Shown here: one piece after another, positions 41,650-50,283 of the stretch
Position numbering within the stretch: position 1 is the stretch's first letter
How the letters are laid out: every line of letters begins with the position of its first letter
Assembly: GCA_052139675.1 (NCBI GenBank)
Contig: JBKQWE010000013.1
Location: 1 to 64,000, forward strand
Direction: 5' to 3'
From: JBEKCB01 sp052139675
GTDB lineage: Bacteria; Planctomycetota; Brocadiia; CAIUPP01
DNA length: 64,000 bases
Notes under the pieces: generated by a model
Database searches by the model: none
What the model was told of the DNA's origin: nothing
The model's input: only the letters and a program-made list of their open reading frames with translations
Translations under genes and position numbers: made by a program

Positions 41650-42402
41650 TCAGCCGCGCGGCGTGAGCAGCAGCTTGAACGCGGCCAGCGCGGCGAGGAG
41701 CAGCACGGCGCGGTTGAACCATTTCTGCGGGATCAGGCGGAAGGTCAAAAGCCCGATCACCGCGCCGATGAGAATGACGGGCGCGGTCTCGAGGTCGAAC
41801 ATGAGCGACCGCGCCGTGATGAGGCCGAGCCCGGCGCTGAACGGCACTTTTGCGAGGTTGCCGATCAGGTAGTACCACGCGCCGGTGCCCATGAATTCGC
41901 GCTTCTCCAGGCCCATGCTCAGCAGGTACACCGTCGCGATCGGCCCGCCGAGGTTGCCGACCATCGTCGTGAATCCCGCGATCGTGCCCATGAGCGCGGA
42001 GAACCACCAGACATGCGGCAGGCGCTCCTCGAGCCACTCGCCGCCGCGCTCACGCACGAGCTGGAAGGCGATCAGCAGCAGGATCAGCCAGCCCATCACA
42101 TGCCCGAGCGCGTCGCTGGACGTGTATTTCAGCGTAATCGTCCCCAGCACCAGCCCGGGCAGGACCCAGGGAAGGATTCTCGCCAGGATGCGCCACTGCG
42201 CGTGCTGCCGGTACCAGGCCACTGCGAAGAGGTCGCCGAAGATGAGCATCGGCAGCAGCGCGCCGGTGGAGGCTTTGGCCGGGAAGACGCCCGCCATGAG
42301 CGGCACGATCAGCACACCGAGCCCGACCATACCGGTCTTCGAGAAGCCGGTCAGGAAGGCGGCGGCCGCGCCCTGAATGATCTGGCTGACGGTCAGTTCC
42401 AT
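41650..42402 (-). CDS. TauE/SafE-family anion exporter
   Basis: 250 residues, about eight membrane helices, family pattern AAAFLTGFSKTGMVGLGVLIVP and LGTITLKYTSSDALGHVMGWLILLL. The internal repeat typical of the family is visible (ALMGTIAGFTTMVGNLGGPIATVYLLSMG). Members export sulfite, sulfoacetate or related anions, and specificity cannot be predicted. It may be co-transcribed with the amidohydrolase. Confidence 0.85.
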   Translation of the reverse strand: MELTVSQIIQGAAAAFLTGFSKTGMVGLGVLIVPLMAGVFPAKASTGALLPMLIFGDLFAVAWYRQHAQWRILARILPWVLPGLVLGTITLKYTSSDALGHVMGWLILLLIAFQLVRERGGEWLEERLPHVWWFSALMGTIAGFTTMVGNLGGPIATVYLLSMGLEKREFMGTGAWYYLIGNLAKVPFSAGLGLITARSLMFDLETAPVILIGAVIGLLTFRLIPQKWFNRAVLLLAALAAFKLLLTPRG

Positions 42403-42440
42403 GCCGCATATCTATGACAGAACCGGCCGTTGGGGTCAAA

Positions 42441-42908
42441 TTACGGGGTGGGCGACTTCGGCGCCGGGGATTCCGGCAGGTTCAGCAGCCACCGCTCGCG
42501 GAGACGACGGGTCAGAGTCCGCCATTTTGCCTGCTGTTCGGGCGTGAGGATTTTCGCGACCTCCTCGTTCGTTTTCTTCAGGCGGTCGAGGATGCGCGGA
42601 CGGACCTCGGTGCGGATGCCGGCGAACTCCGCGTTCTGCTCGGTGAGGATGTCCCGGACCTGCTCGAACTGCTGATCGGTCAGATTGAGGCGGCTCTTCA
42701 GCCAGCGCGCGCCGCGCTCGGGATGGCCCTCCGGGTGCAGGATCGCGTGGCGGACGATACGGACGGCGGCGACGGCGGTGGCGCCCGCGCCGCAGACGAT
42801 GCCGCACAGGAATACGGCGACGAGCAGCAGCGCGACCAGCCACTGGCGCTTGCGGCGCGGCGGCGGCACCGCGGATGCGGGCGGTTGAACGGTTTCTGAT
42901 TCGCTCAT
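42441..42908 (-). CDS. Membrane-anchored Spy/CnrX-like periplasmic sensor protein
   Basis: 155 residues from the Met at 42908 (MSESETVQ), overlapping the upstream stop. One membrane helix (about 22-50), then a periplasmic helical region with the LTxxQ repeats of Spy/CpxP/CnrX proteins (LNLTDQQFEQVRDIL, ILTPEQQAKWRTL). A His-rich stretch lies next to the membrane (RHAILHPEGHPERGARW). In CnrX such His residues bind Ni or Co. Position behind an ECF sigma factor and a small membrane protein suggests a signal-sensing role. Confidence 0.65.
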   Translation of the reverse strand: MSESETVQPPASAVPPPRRKRQWLVALLLVAVFLCGIVCGAGATAVAAVRIVRHAILHPEGHPERGARWLKSRLNLTDQQFEQVRDILTEQNAEFAGIRTEVRPRILDRLKKTNEEVAKILTPEQQAKWRTLTRRLRERWLLNLPESPAPKSPTP

Positions 42909-43174
42909 AGCGCTCCCCAGTTCGAAAGTTCCGAAAGCCAGCTCGTCCAAGGCGCGGCCAGTTCAACCCATGCGGCGTATCCGACGACGGCGGCGAGGAC
43001 GGCCGCGCAGCCGGCGACGGCGGAGGCCGCCCATATCCAGGCGCCCGGCCCGGCCGGCGACTCGGCGTCCAAGTGCCGGAGTCGCGCCAGCACGGCCGGC
43101 GCCGCGTCCGGTTCCGGAGATCGTTCTTCCCGGGCGCGGACCGCCCAGCGCTCGAATCGTTTCAGTTCATCCAT
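42905..43174 (-). CDS. Small single-pass membrane protein, probable anti-sigma factor
   Basis: 89 residues. The cytoplasmic N-terminal half is charged (ELKRFERWAVRAREERSPEP), then a membrane helix follows (about 46-70), then a short periplasmic tail. No zinc-binding anti-sigma motif is present. The size and layout resemble CnrY-type anti-sigma factors. It lies 12 bases after the ECF sigma gene and overlaps the next gene, so the role is inferred from context. Confidence 0.55.
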   Translation of the reverse strand: MDELKRFERWAVRAREERSPEPDAAPAVLARLRHLDAESPAGPGAWIWAASAVAGCAAVLAAVVGYAAWVELAAPWTSWLSELSNWGAL

Positions 43175-43186
43175 GTCGGGCCTCCT

Positions 43187-43918
43187 TCATCCTTCCCACA
43201 GATCTCTGCGCGCGAGCAGCGCCTTCTTCAGCCGGGCCCGCGCGCGCCACAACTGGACTTTCACCATCGCGACGCTCCATCCGCTGAGTTCGGCGATCTC
43301 CGCGACGGAGCGTTCCTCGAGGTACATCAGCGTCAGGACCAGTCGGTCGCGCGGCGGCAGTCCGGCCAGGACCAGGTGCACCAGTTCGCCGGCCTCCCGC
43401 GCGCCATGGCCGGCGGGGTCGTCGGCCGGCAGCCGCGCCGCCTGTTCGTCGAGGGACTGCTCCAGGCGCGCGCGCTTCGACCGGCGCCAGTACGCATAGC
43501 CGGCGCGGACCGCGATTTTCCGCAACCAGTGCAGGAACGGCGCGGCGCCGCGATAGCTCCGCAGACTGGTGTACGCATTCACGAAAACGTCCTGCACGAG
43601 TTCCGCGTGCCGGTCCGGATCGCGCGTGAAGCGCCACATCTGCTGCGCGATCGGCCCGCGGTATCGTTCGATCAGGCGCGCATACGCATCGCCGTCACCC
43701 GACCGCGCCCGCTCGACTTCCTCCACGTCCGGGAATTGCAGGACGGCGGCGGACGGGAGCTTCGTCGGTTCGGTTTCCCGCGCTCTCAATGTCCGCGCCT
43801 CCCGGTACCGCGCCGTGCGATCCTGTGCGCCAACCGTCCGATAGTATAGGCGGAAAGCCGCCCTGGGGGAACAGCTTTCAACCCGCGGCTCCGGTGCGCA
43901 GGATGCGGCGGCCATCAT
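43187..43918 (-). CDS. ECF-family RNA polymerase sigma factor
   Basis: 243 residues from the Met at 43918, which overlaps the upstream stop (ATGA). Region 2: GDAYARLIERYRGPIAQQMWRF, AELVQDVFVNAYTSLRSYRG, FLHWLRKIAVRAGYAYWR. Region 4: LPPRDRLVLTLMYLEERSV, AEIAELSGWSVAMVKVQLWRARARLK. The N-terminal 70 residues are longer than usual and unconserved, so a later start is possible. It lies between a Spy-like periplasmic gene and a putative anti-sigma gene. Confidence 0.9.
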   Translation of the reverse strand: MMAAASCAPEPRVESCSPRAAFRLYYRTVGAQDRTARYREARTLRARETEPTKLPSAAVLQFPDVEEVERARSGDGDAYARLIERYRGPIAQQMWRFTRDPDRHAELVQDVFVNAYTSLRSYRGAAPFLHWLRKIAVRAGYAYWRRSKRARLEQSLDEQAARLPADDPAGHGAREAGELVHLVLAGLPPRDRLVLTLMYLEERSVAEIAELSGWSVAMVKVQLWRARARLKKALLARRDLWEG

Positions 43919-44418
43919 GGGTTCGCCAGGCCGTTGAGCGCGTCGGTGACCGACCGGCTGACCCGGTCGAGCGCCTGGTCCACCTGGCTGCACTGGTCCG
44001 GCGTGAGGACGGCGCGGATTTCCAGCCGGATCTTCGCGCGCAGAATGGAGGCCTCGCCGATGGCGTCGCCCATCTCCCGGCCCGCCGTGCGGATGGCCGC
44101 CTCGTTGACGGCGCCGGCGCGGACCGCATTCAGTAGCGCCTCATGCTTTGCGTGAAGCGCTTGCAGCGCGCCGACGATTTCCGCTTTGTGCGACTTGAGG
44201 ATCGCGCCGATCTGCGCCTTCTGGTCCGGCGCCAGGTTCAGCCCCTTGAACGCCTCACTGAGCTGGCGGAAGTTGTCGAAGAACAGCCGGCGCAGCGGAT
44301 GTTGCGCCGGCGCCGCCTGGTCCGCCGGCGCGGGCGGCGTCTGGTCGGCGGCCCACGCGGCGCTCCCCGCGAACATCACCGCCGCGATTGCGCAACCGAC
44401 TACGGACTTCCTGTTCAT
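43915..44418 (-). CDS. Spy/CpxP-like periplasmic protein
   Basis: 167 residues. Signal peptide (MNRKSVVGCAIAAVMFAGSAAWAA), then a helical periplasmic domain with the paired motif of the family (LNLAPDQKAQIGAIL and AVLTPDQCSQVDQAL). Such proteins are chaperones or metal sensors in envelope stress responses. It is the first gene of the sigma unit, so it may be both sensor and target. Confidence 0.8.
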   Translation of the reverse strand: MNRKSVVGCAIAAVMFAGSAAWAADQTPPAPADQAAPAQHPLRRLFFDNFRQLSEAFKGLNLAPDQKAQIGAILKSHKAEIVGALQALHAKHEALLNAVRAGAVNEAAIRTAGREMGDAIGEASILRAKIRLEIRAVLTPDQCSQVDQALDRVSRSVTDALNGLANP

Positions 44419-44543
44419 CGCCGCGCCCTCCGCAAAGTTGGTTTCTCAAGCCCGGCAGGCCGATGCGCCGGCCTCGCCGCCACTTTGATAGTGGTCCGGC
44501 GCAGCAGGGCGGTTACACGGCGGATGCCGCGAGTAAAAAGTTC

Positions 44544-44572
44544 TTGACGGGGGCGTCCTTTCTCGCCAGAAT
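44544..44572 (+). promoter_or_regulatory. Putative promoter of the A-T-TE gene pair
   Basis: TTGACG (44544-44549), 17-base spacer, CAGAAT (44567-44572). The start codon is 70 bases downstream. It lies in the divergent spacer shared with the sigma unit. Confidence 0.5.
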
Positions 44573-44641
44573 AAGATGTTTGACGGCCGACCATCGTGCG
44601 ATGGGGCGAGAGTTAACAGGACGCGCGAATCAGGAGTCGGT

Positions 44642-47440
44642 ATGCGCAACCTTGCCGAAGCCGTCGCCGAATCCCCGATCGCGGGCGCACTTCCCGCGGA
44701 GCGGCGAAAGGTGGTCCCCGCGAATCCCTTCGTCCGATTTGAAAGGACGGAGATCGAGCAGTCCGTCTGCGAGCGTTTCGAGAAGCAAGTCGGCAAATAC
44801 CCGGACCGAATGGCGGTCAAGAGCAAGAACTGCCGCTTGACGTACGACGAGTTGAACCGGGCGGCCAATCGCGTTGCGCGGGCGATCCTGGCGGTCTGCG
44901 GCGAGCGGGAGGAGCAGATTGCGCTGCTCTTCGAACATGGCGCGGGCGCCGTCATCGGCATGATGGGCGTGCTGAAGGCCGGCAAATGCTACGTGGCGGT
45001 GGACCCTTCGTACCCGAGAGCGCGGATCCAATATATCCTGGAGGATTCGCAGCCTTCGGTCATTGTGACCAACAGCAGGAACCGCGCCCTGGCCGGCGAA
45101 CTCGCCGGCGCGGCGGCGATCATCAACATAGACGAGTTGGACGCGGGAGTTTCCGACGCCGATCTCAAGCTTCACATATCGCCCGGTTCCCGGTATGCGA
45201 TCTATTACACTTCCGGCACGACGGGCCAGCCGAAAGGAGTGATCTACGCCCATCGAAATGCGCTTCATCACGCCATGAACCAGACGAACGCCTACCACAC
45301 CGGCGCGGAGGACCGCATCTGCCTCACGGCGTCGCAATGTTTTGCGGCAGCGGCGACGGACACCTTCGCAGCGCTCCTCAACGGCGGGTGCCTGTTGCCG
45401 TTCGACGTGAACGCCGAAGGTCTGAAAAACCTGGCCGAATGGCTGGCCGGGCAGGAGATTACGATTTTCGATCCGGTTCCCACCCTGTTTCGCAACTTCA
45501 TCGCCTGCCTGCCCGAAGGCCGGAGATTTCCCAAGGTCCGCTTGATCCTGTTGGGCAGCGAGACGATCTACAAGCGGGATATCCAGCTTTACAAGGAGCA
45601 CTTTTCCGAGCGTTGCCTGCTGCGCTTCGGCTACGGTGTCACGGAGGCCAACGGGTGGCCGGCGTTCATGCTCATTGACCAGCGCACTGAGATCGCCGGG
45701 AACATTGTGCCCGCCGGATATGCCCTGTCCGATGACGAGATATGGATCCTCGACGAGAACGGGAACCGGGCCGGCCGCAACCAGGTGGGCGAAATCGCCG
45801 TGAGGAGCCGATATCTTTCTCCCGGATACTGGAGGAAGCCGGAACTCACCGGCGCCGTTTTCCTGTCCGATCCGGAAGGAGGAGACGCCCGGATCTATCT
45901 GACCGGCGACCTGGGGCGCCTGTCCGCGGACGGATGCCTCGAGCACCTCGGGCGCAAAGACTTGCAGGTGAAAGTCAGAGGTCTCAGGATCGAACTGGTG
46001 GAGATCGAAGCGGCTTTGCTTGAAATTCCGGAGGTCAAGGAGGCCGTGGTCGTCGCGCGCGAGGACGCGCACGGCGAGAAACGGCTGGCGGCCTACCTGG
46101 TGGCCCGGCAAGAGCTCCTGTCGGTCGGAAAATTGCGTGCGGCTCTGCTGAAATCGCTGCCGGCCCACATGATGCCGTCCGCGTTCGTGTTCCTGGATTC
46201 ATTGCCGACGACGCCGAACGGAAAAGTGGATCGCCTGGCGCTTCCCGACCCTCCGGCCGAGCGGCCCCTGCTGGATCATGAGTGCACGGCGCCCCGGAAC
46301 GCCGTGGAAGAGCGGCTGACGCGGATATGGGCAGAGGTTCTCGGTGTGGAACCGATCGGGGTTCAGGACAACTTCTTCGAGCTGGGCGGACACTCCCTTT
46401 CGGCGGCGCGGCTGTTCGCGCGGATTGAAGAAGTTTTCGGGAAGAGCCTGCCGCTGCCCTGGCTGCTGCAAGCGCCCACGATCGAGCAACTCGCCCCGGC
46501 TCTTGAACAGGATCGCTGGGATCAGGGCGGGGCGTTCCTCGTGGAGATACAGCCGAAGGGATCGCAACCTCCGCTTTTCTGCGTACCCGCGATCAACGCG
46601 CGCGTCTTCCTCCACCTGGCGCGCCGGCTGGGGCCGGACCAACCCTGCTACGGGCTGCACCCGTTCGGGCTGGCCCCCGCGCGGAAGCCGCGCGTGGAGT
46701 TCAAGTCTCTGGCATCCCGCTATCTCGAAGAGGTGCGAAAGGTCCAGCCCGAGGGGCCGTATTTCCTGTGCGGCTTGTGCGCAGGCGGCGCGGTGGCCTT
46801 CGAGATGGCGCAGCAGCTCCAGGCGCAGGGAGACGAGGTCGCCTTCCTGGCGCTGCTGGACACCTTCAGCACAAGGCCTCGCCGGCTCGGCTGCGATGCC
46901 TTCCGCGCCCTCGACGCGATGCGGGAGTGGTCGAACCGCGAGCTTCTCCGGCCCGCCGGGGAATTCTTCGCGCACCAGCTTCGTCGGAGCGCGAAACATC
47001 TGCGCAACCTTTCGCAGCTCTCCCTCGACGGCCAGGTGGCCTATATCCGGCAGTTGGCCGCGCGGCGGGCCGCGCGCATTCAGGCCGCGTCCGGTCCCGG
47101 CTGGAGCGCGGAATCCGAAAGACGACAGAACAAGTACGTGCAGCAGTTGAACCGATACACCGCGGCCCTGATGCGCGCCAGCGGAAGCGCCAGCCGGCGC
47201 TACAACCCGAGGCCCTATCGCGGCCGCCTAGTCCTCTTCCTGGCGAGCGACACCGTCGAGGCGCCGAAATATGGAGCCAGGCTGGCCTGGCGCGAACTCG
47301 CCATGAGCGGCGCAGAGGTGCACACGGTCCCGGGGATGCACGAGCGCATGCTGAGCGAGCCGAACGTGCGCGTGCTCGCGGCCTATTTCAAGGCCCATCT
47401 CGAGGACGCGCGAAAGTCCGCGCCCGGCCCGAGACCATGA
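44642..47440 (+). CDS. NRPS-like A-T-TE enzyme, first copy
   Basis: 932 residues from the ATG at 44642 (AGGAG upstream). The adenylation domain (about 45-535) has YYTSGTTGQPKG (about 188), FGYGVTEANG, YLTGDLG (about 419), GRKDLQVKVRG and the Lys of NGKVDR (about 526). The carrier domain (about 560-630) has DNFFELGGHSL. The thioesterase (about 655-925) has CGLCAGG with Cys713 where Ser is usual, Asp740 in LALLDTF and His900 in VPGMHERM. There is no condensation domain. The A4 segment reads CFAAAATDTF, so the Asp that binds the amino group in PheA (235) is Ala235 here. The substrate is therefore probably not a normal alpha-amino acid. The 5' 22 codons of a longer frame lack a ribosome site. Confidence 0.92.
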   Translation: MRNLAEAVAESPIAGALPAERRKVVPANPFVRFERTEIEQSVCERFEKQVGKYPDRMAVKSKNCRLTYDELNRAANRVARAILAVCGEREEQIALLFEHGAGAVIGMMGVLKAGKCYVAVDPSYPRARIQYILEDSQPSVIVTNSRNRALAGELAGAAAIINIDELDAGVSDADLKLHISPGSRYAIYYTSGTTGQPKGVIYAHRNALHHAMNQTNAYHTGAEDRICLTASQCFAAAATDTFAALLNGGCLLPFDVNAEGLKNLAEWLAGQEITIFDPVPTLFRNFIACLPEGRRFPKVRLILLGSETIYKRDIQLYKEHFSERCLLRFGYGVTEANGWPAFMLIDQRTEIAGNIVPAGYALSDDEIWILDENGNRAGRNQVGEIAVRSRYLSPGYWRKPELTGAVFLSDPEGGDARIYLTGDLGRLSADGCLEHLGRKDLQVKVRGLRIELVEIEAALLEIPEVKEAVVVAREDAHGEKRLAAYLVARQELLSVGKLRAALLKSLPAHMMPSAFVFLDSLPTTPNGKVDRLALPDPPAERPLLDHECTAPRNAVEERLTRIWAEVLGVEPIGVQDNFFELGGHSLSAARLFARIEEVFGKSLPLPWLLQAPTIEQLAPALEQDRWDQGGAFLVEIQPKGSQPPLFCVPAINARVFLHLARRLGPDQPCYGLHPFGLAPARKPRVEFKSLASRYLEEVRKVQPEGPYFLCGLCAGGAVAFEMAQQLQAQGDEVAFLALLDTFSTRPRRLGCDAFRALDAMREWSNRELLRPAGEFFAHQLRRSAKHLRNLSQLSLDGQVAYIRQLAARRAARIQAASGPGWSAESERRQNKYVQQLNRYTAALMRASGSASRRYNPRPYRGRLVLFLASDTVEAPKYGARLAWRELAMSGAEVHTVPGMHERMLSEPNVRVLAAYFKAHLEDARKSAPGPRP

Positions 47441-47463
47441 GCACGCGCCCATCAGGAGCCGGT

Positions 47464-50283
47464 ATGCGCAACGTTCCCGAAGCTGCCGCCGAATCCCCGA
47501 CCGAGGGCGCGCCTCCCACCGAGCGGCGAAAGGTCGTCCCCGCGAACCCCTTCGTCCTGTTTGAAAGGACGGAGATCGAGCAGTCCATTTCCGAACGCTT
47601 CGAGAAGCAAGTCGGCAAGCACCGGGAGCGACTGGCGCTCGAGAGCAGAAGCTGCCGGTTGACCTACGACGAGTTGAACCGGGCGGCCAATCGCGTCGGC
47701 CGCGCGATCCTGGCGCTCCGCGGCGAGCGGGAGGATCAGATTGCGCTGCTCTTCGAACACGGCGCGGGCGCGGTCATCGCCCTGATGGGCGTCCTGAAGG
47801 CCGGCAAATGCTACGTGCCGATGGACCCGTTGTATCCCAGGGCGCGAATCCACGACATCCTGGAGGATTCGCAGTCTTCGGTCATCGTGACCGACAGCAG
47901 GAACCGCGCCCTGGCCGGCGAAGTGGCGGGCGCCGGGGCGGGGATCATTAACATAGATGAGATGGACGCGGGAATTTCCGACGCCGATCTCGGTCTTTCC
48001 ATATCGCCCGGTTCCCCGAACGCGATCTATTACACTTCCGGCTCAACGGGCCAGCCCAAGGGCGTGATCCGTGTCCATCGAAACTCGCTTCATGGAATCA
48101 TGAATCAGACCAACGCCTATCACATCTGCGCGGAGGACCGCATCTGCCTTACCGCGTCGCAATGTTATGCGGCCTCGGCGACGGACACCTTCGGAGCGCT
48201 CCTCAACGGCGCGTGCCTGCTGCCGTTCGACGTGAGGGCTGAAGGGTTGGGCAACCTGGCCGAATGGCTGGCCGGCCAGGAAATCACGATTTCCCATCTG
48301 GTTCCTACTGTGTTTCGCAGTTTTGTAACCTGCCTGCCCAAGGTCCGGAGATTCCCAAAGCTTCGCTTGCTCCTCTTCGGCGGCGAGACGGTCTGCAAGC
48401 GGGATATCCAGCTTTGCAAGGAACACTTTTCCGAGCATTGCCTCTTGCGGTGCGGTTTCAGCGCCACGGAGGCCCACGGCGGGGCGACGCTGATGCTCAT
48501 GGATCAGCAGATGGAGATTGCTGGAAGCATCGTCCCCGCCGGATATGCCATGTCGGACAAAGAGATTTGGATCCTCGATGAGGACAGGAACCGGCTCGGT
48601 TGCAACGAGGCGGGTGAAATCGCCGTGAGGAGCCGATATCTTTCTCCCGGATACTGGAGGAAGCCCGAATTGACCCGCGCTTCTTTCCTGCCGGACCCGG
48701 AAGGAGGGGACGCCCGAATCTACCTGACCGGCGACCTGGGGCGCCTGTCCGCGGACGGATGCCTCGAACACCTCGGACGCAAAGACATGCAGGTCAAAGT
48801 CAGAGGCGTCAAGATTGAACTGATGGAGGTCGAAGCGGCCCTGCTGGAAATCCCGGAAGTCAAGGAGTCCGCCGTCGTCGCGCGTGAAGACGCACACGGC
48901 GACAAACGGCTGGTCGCCTATGTGGTCGCGGCCCAGGGAGAGCGTTTCTCGTCCGTCGGGAAGTTGCGTGCCGCCTTGATGAAATCGCTGCCGGCCCAGG
49001 CCGTGCCTTCCGCGTTCGTGTTCCTGGATTCATTGCCGGCGACGCCCAACGGAAAAGTGGACCGGCTGGCGCTTCCTGACCCTTCGACCGCGCGGCCCCT
49101 GTTGGACGGTGAGTGCCGGGCGCCCCGGAACCCGGTGGAAGAGCGTCTGACCCGGCTGTGGGAAGACGTTCTCGGAGTACACCCGATCGGGGTGCAGGAC
49201 GACTTCTTCGAGCTGGGCGGGCATTCCCTCGCGGCGGCGCGGCTCTTCGCCGAGATTGAAGAGGTTTTCGGGAAAAGCCTGCCGCTGCCGCTGCTGCTGC
49301 AGGCGCCCACGATCGAGCAACTTGCCGCGGCTCTTGAACAGGACGGCTGGGACCAGCGGGGGGCCTTCCTGGTTGAGATTCAGCCCAAGGGATCTCAACC
49401 CCCGCTTTTCTGCGTGCACGCGGTCAACGCGCGGATCTTCGTACACCTGGCTCGCCACCTGGGACCGGAACAGCCCTGCTACGGGTTGCAAGCATTCGGT
49501 CTGGCGCCTGCGCGGAGGCCGCGCGTCGGGATCAAGCGTCTGGCATCCCGCTATCTTGAAGAGGTGCGAAAGGTCCAGCCCGAGGGGCCGTATTTTCTGT
49601 GCGGACTATGCGCAGGAGGAGTGGTGGCCTTCGAAATGGCGCAACAACTCAAAGCGCAGGGCGACGAGGTTGCGTTCCTGGCTCTGCTGGATACCTACAG
49701 CCCAATGCCGCGGCGGTTCGGCTACAACCCCTTCCACGCCCTGCCGGCCGCCCTCAGCGCGATAGGGCAGAGGTCGAACGACAAGCTCTTCCGCCCCGCC
49801 GGGGAATTCATCGCGTACCAACTCCGGCGGAGCGCAAAGCATGTGCGCAACCTTTCGCAACTCGCGCTCGACGGTCAGATGGCCTACATCCGGCAGTTGG
49901 CCGCGAGGCGGACTGCGCACATTCAGGCCGCGCCCGGCCTTGCCAGGCGCGCGGAATTCGAGAGTCTTCAGAACAAGTACCTGCAGCAGTTGAATGGCTA
50001 CACCGTGGCTCTCTTGCATGCCGTCGGAAGCGCGGGTCGGCGCTACAGGGCGAGGCCGTATCCAGGCCGGCTGATCCTCTTCCTGGCGAGTGAGACTACC
50101 GAGGGTCCGAAACATGGAGCGAGGTTGGCCTGGCGCGAACACGCCACGAGCGGCGCAGAAGTGCACACGGTCCCGGGGGTGCACCATCACATCCTGAGCG
50201 AGCCGAATGTGCGCGTCCTCGCGCGGCATTTCAAGGCCCACCTCGAGGAGGCGCAATCATCCGCCCGCGTCCCCGGGACATGA
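47464..50283 (+). CDS. NRPS-like A-T-TE enzyme, second copy
   Basis: 939 residues from the ATG at 47464, whose leader ATCAGGAGCCGGTATGCGCAA is nearly the same as in the first copy. An ATG at 47437 overlapping the upstream stop is the alternative. Same domain order, and clearly a tandem duplicate of the first copy. Key residues: YYTSGSTGQPKG, CYAASATDTF with Ala236 at the amino-binding position, DDFFELGGHSL, thioesterase CGLCAGG with Cys716, Asp743 and His907. Differences cluster in the pocket region (CGFSATEAHG instead of FGYGVTEANG), so the two copies may take different substrates. The frame is open far upstream inside the first gene, but that part is not coding. Confidence 0.92.
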   Translation: MRNVPEAAAESPTEGAPPTERRKVVPANPFVLFERTEIEQSISERFEKQVGKHRERLALESRSCRLTYDELNRAANRVGRAILALRGEREDQIALLFEHGAGAVIALMGVLKAGKCYVPMDPLYPRARIHDILEDSQSSVIVTDSRNRALAGEVAGAGAGIINIDEMDAGISDADLGLSISPGSPNAIYYTSGSTGQPKGVIRVHRNSLHGIMNQTNAYHICAEDRICLTASQCYAASATDTFGALLNGACLLPFDVRAEGLGNLAEWLAGQEITISHLVPTVFRSFVTCLPKVRRFPKLRLLLFGGETVCKRDIQLCKEHFSEHCLLRCGFSATEAHGGATLMLMDQQMEIAGSIVPAGYAMSDKEIWILDEDRNRLGCNEAGEIAVRSRYLSPGYWRKPELTRASFLPDPEGGDARIYLTGDLGRLSADGCLEHLGRKDMQVKVRGVKIELMEVEAALLEIPEVKESAVVAREDAHGDKRLVAYVVAAQGERFSSVGKLRAALMKSLPAQAVPSAFVFLDSLPATPNGKVDRLALPDPSTARPLLDGECRAPRNPVEERLTRLWEDVLGVHPIGVQDDFFELGGHSLAAARLFAEIEEVFGKSLPLPLLLQAPTIEQLAAALEQDGWDQRGAFLVEIQPKGSQPPLFCVHAVNARIFVHLARHLGPEQPCYGLQAFGLAPARRPRVGIKRLASRYLEEVRKVQPEGPYFLCGLCAGGVVAFEMAQQLKAQGDEVAFLALLDTYSPMPRRFGYNPFHALPAALSAIGQRSNDKLFRPAGEFIAYQLRRSAKHVRNLSQLALDGQMAYIRQLAARRTAHIQAAPGLARRAEFESLQNKYLQQLNGYTVALLHAVGSAGRRYRARPYPGRLILFLASETTEGPKHGARLAWREHATSGAEVHTVPGVHHHILSEPNVRVLARHFKAHLEEAQSSARVPGT

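Noticed and set aside
44480..44516. ECF-type promoter for the Spy-like gene
   Set aside because: A GTAACC on the minus strand (44511-44516) and a CCACT/AGTGG hairpin (44480-44494) are present, but the spacing to a -10 element is not convincing, so it is not listed as a feature.
46768..47463. Long upstream extension of the second synthetase
   Set aside because: It overlaps the conserved thioesterase domain of the first copy in another frame. The true start has the same ribosome-site leader as the first copy.
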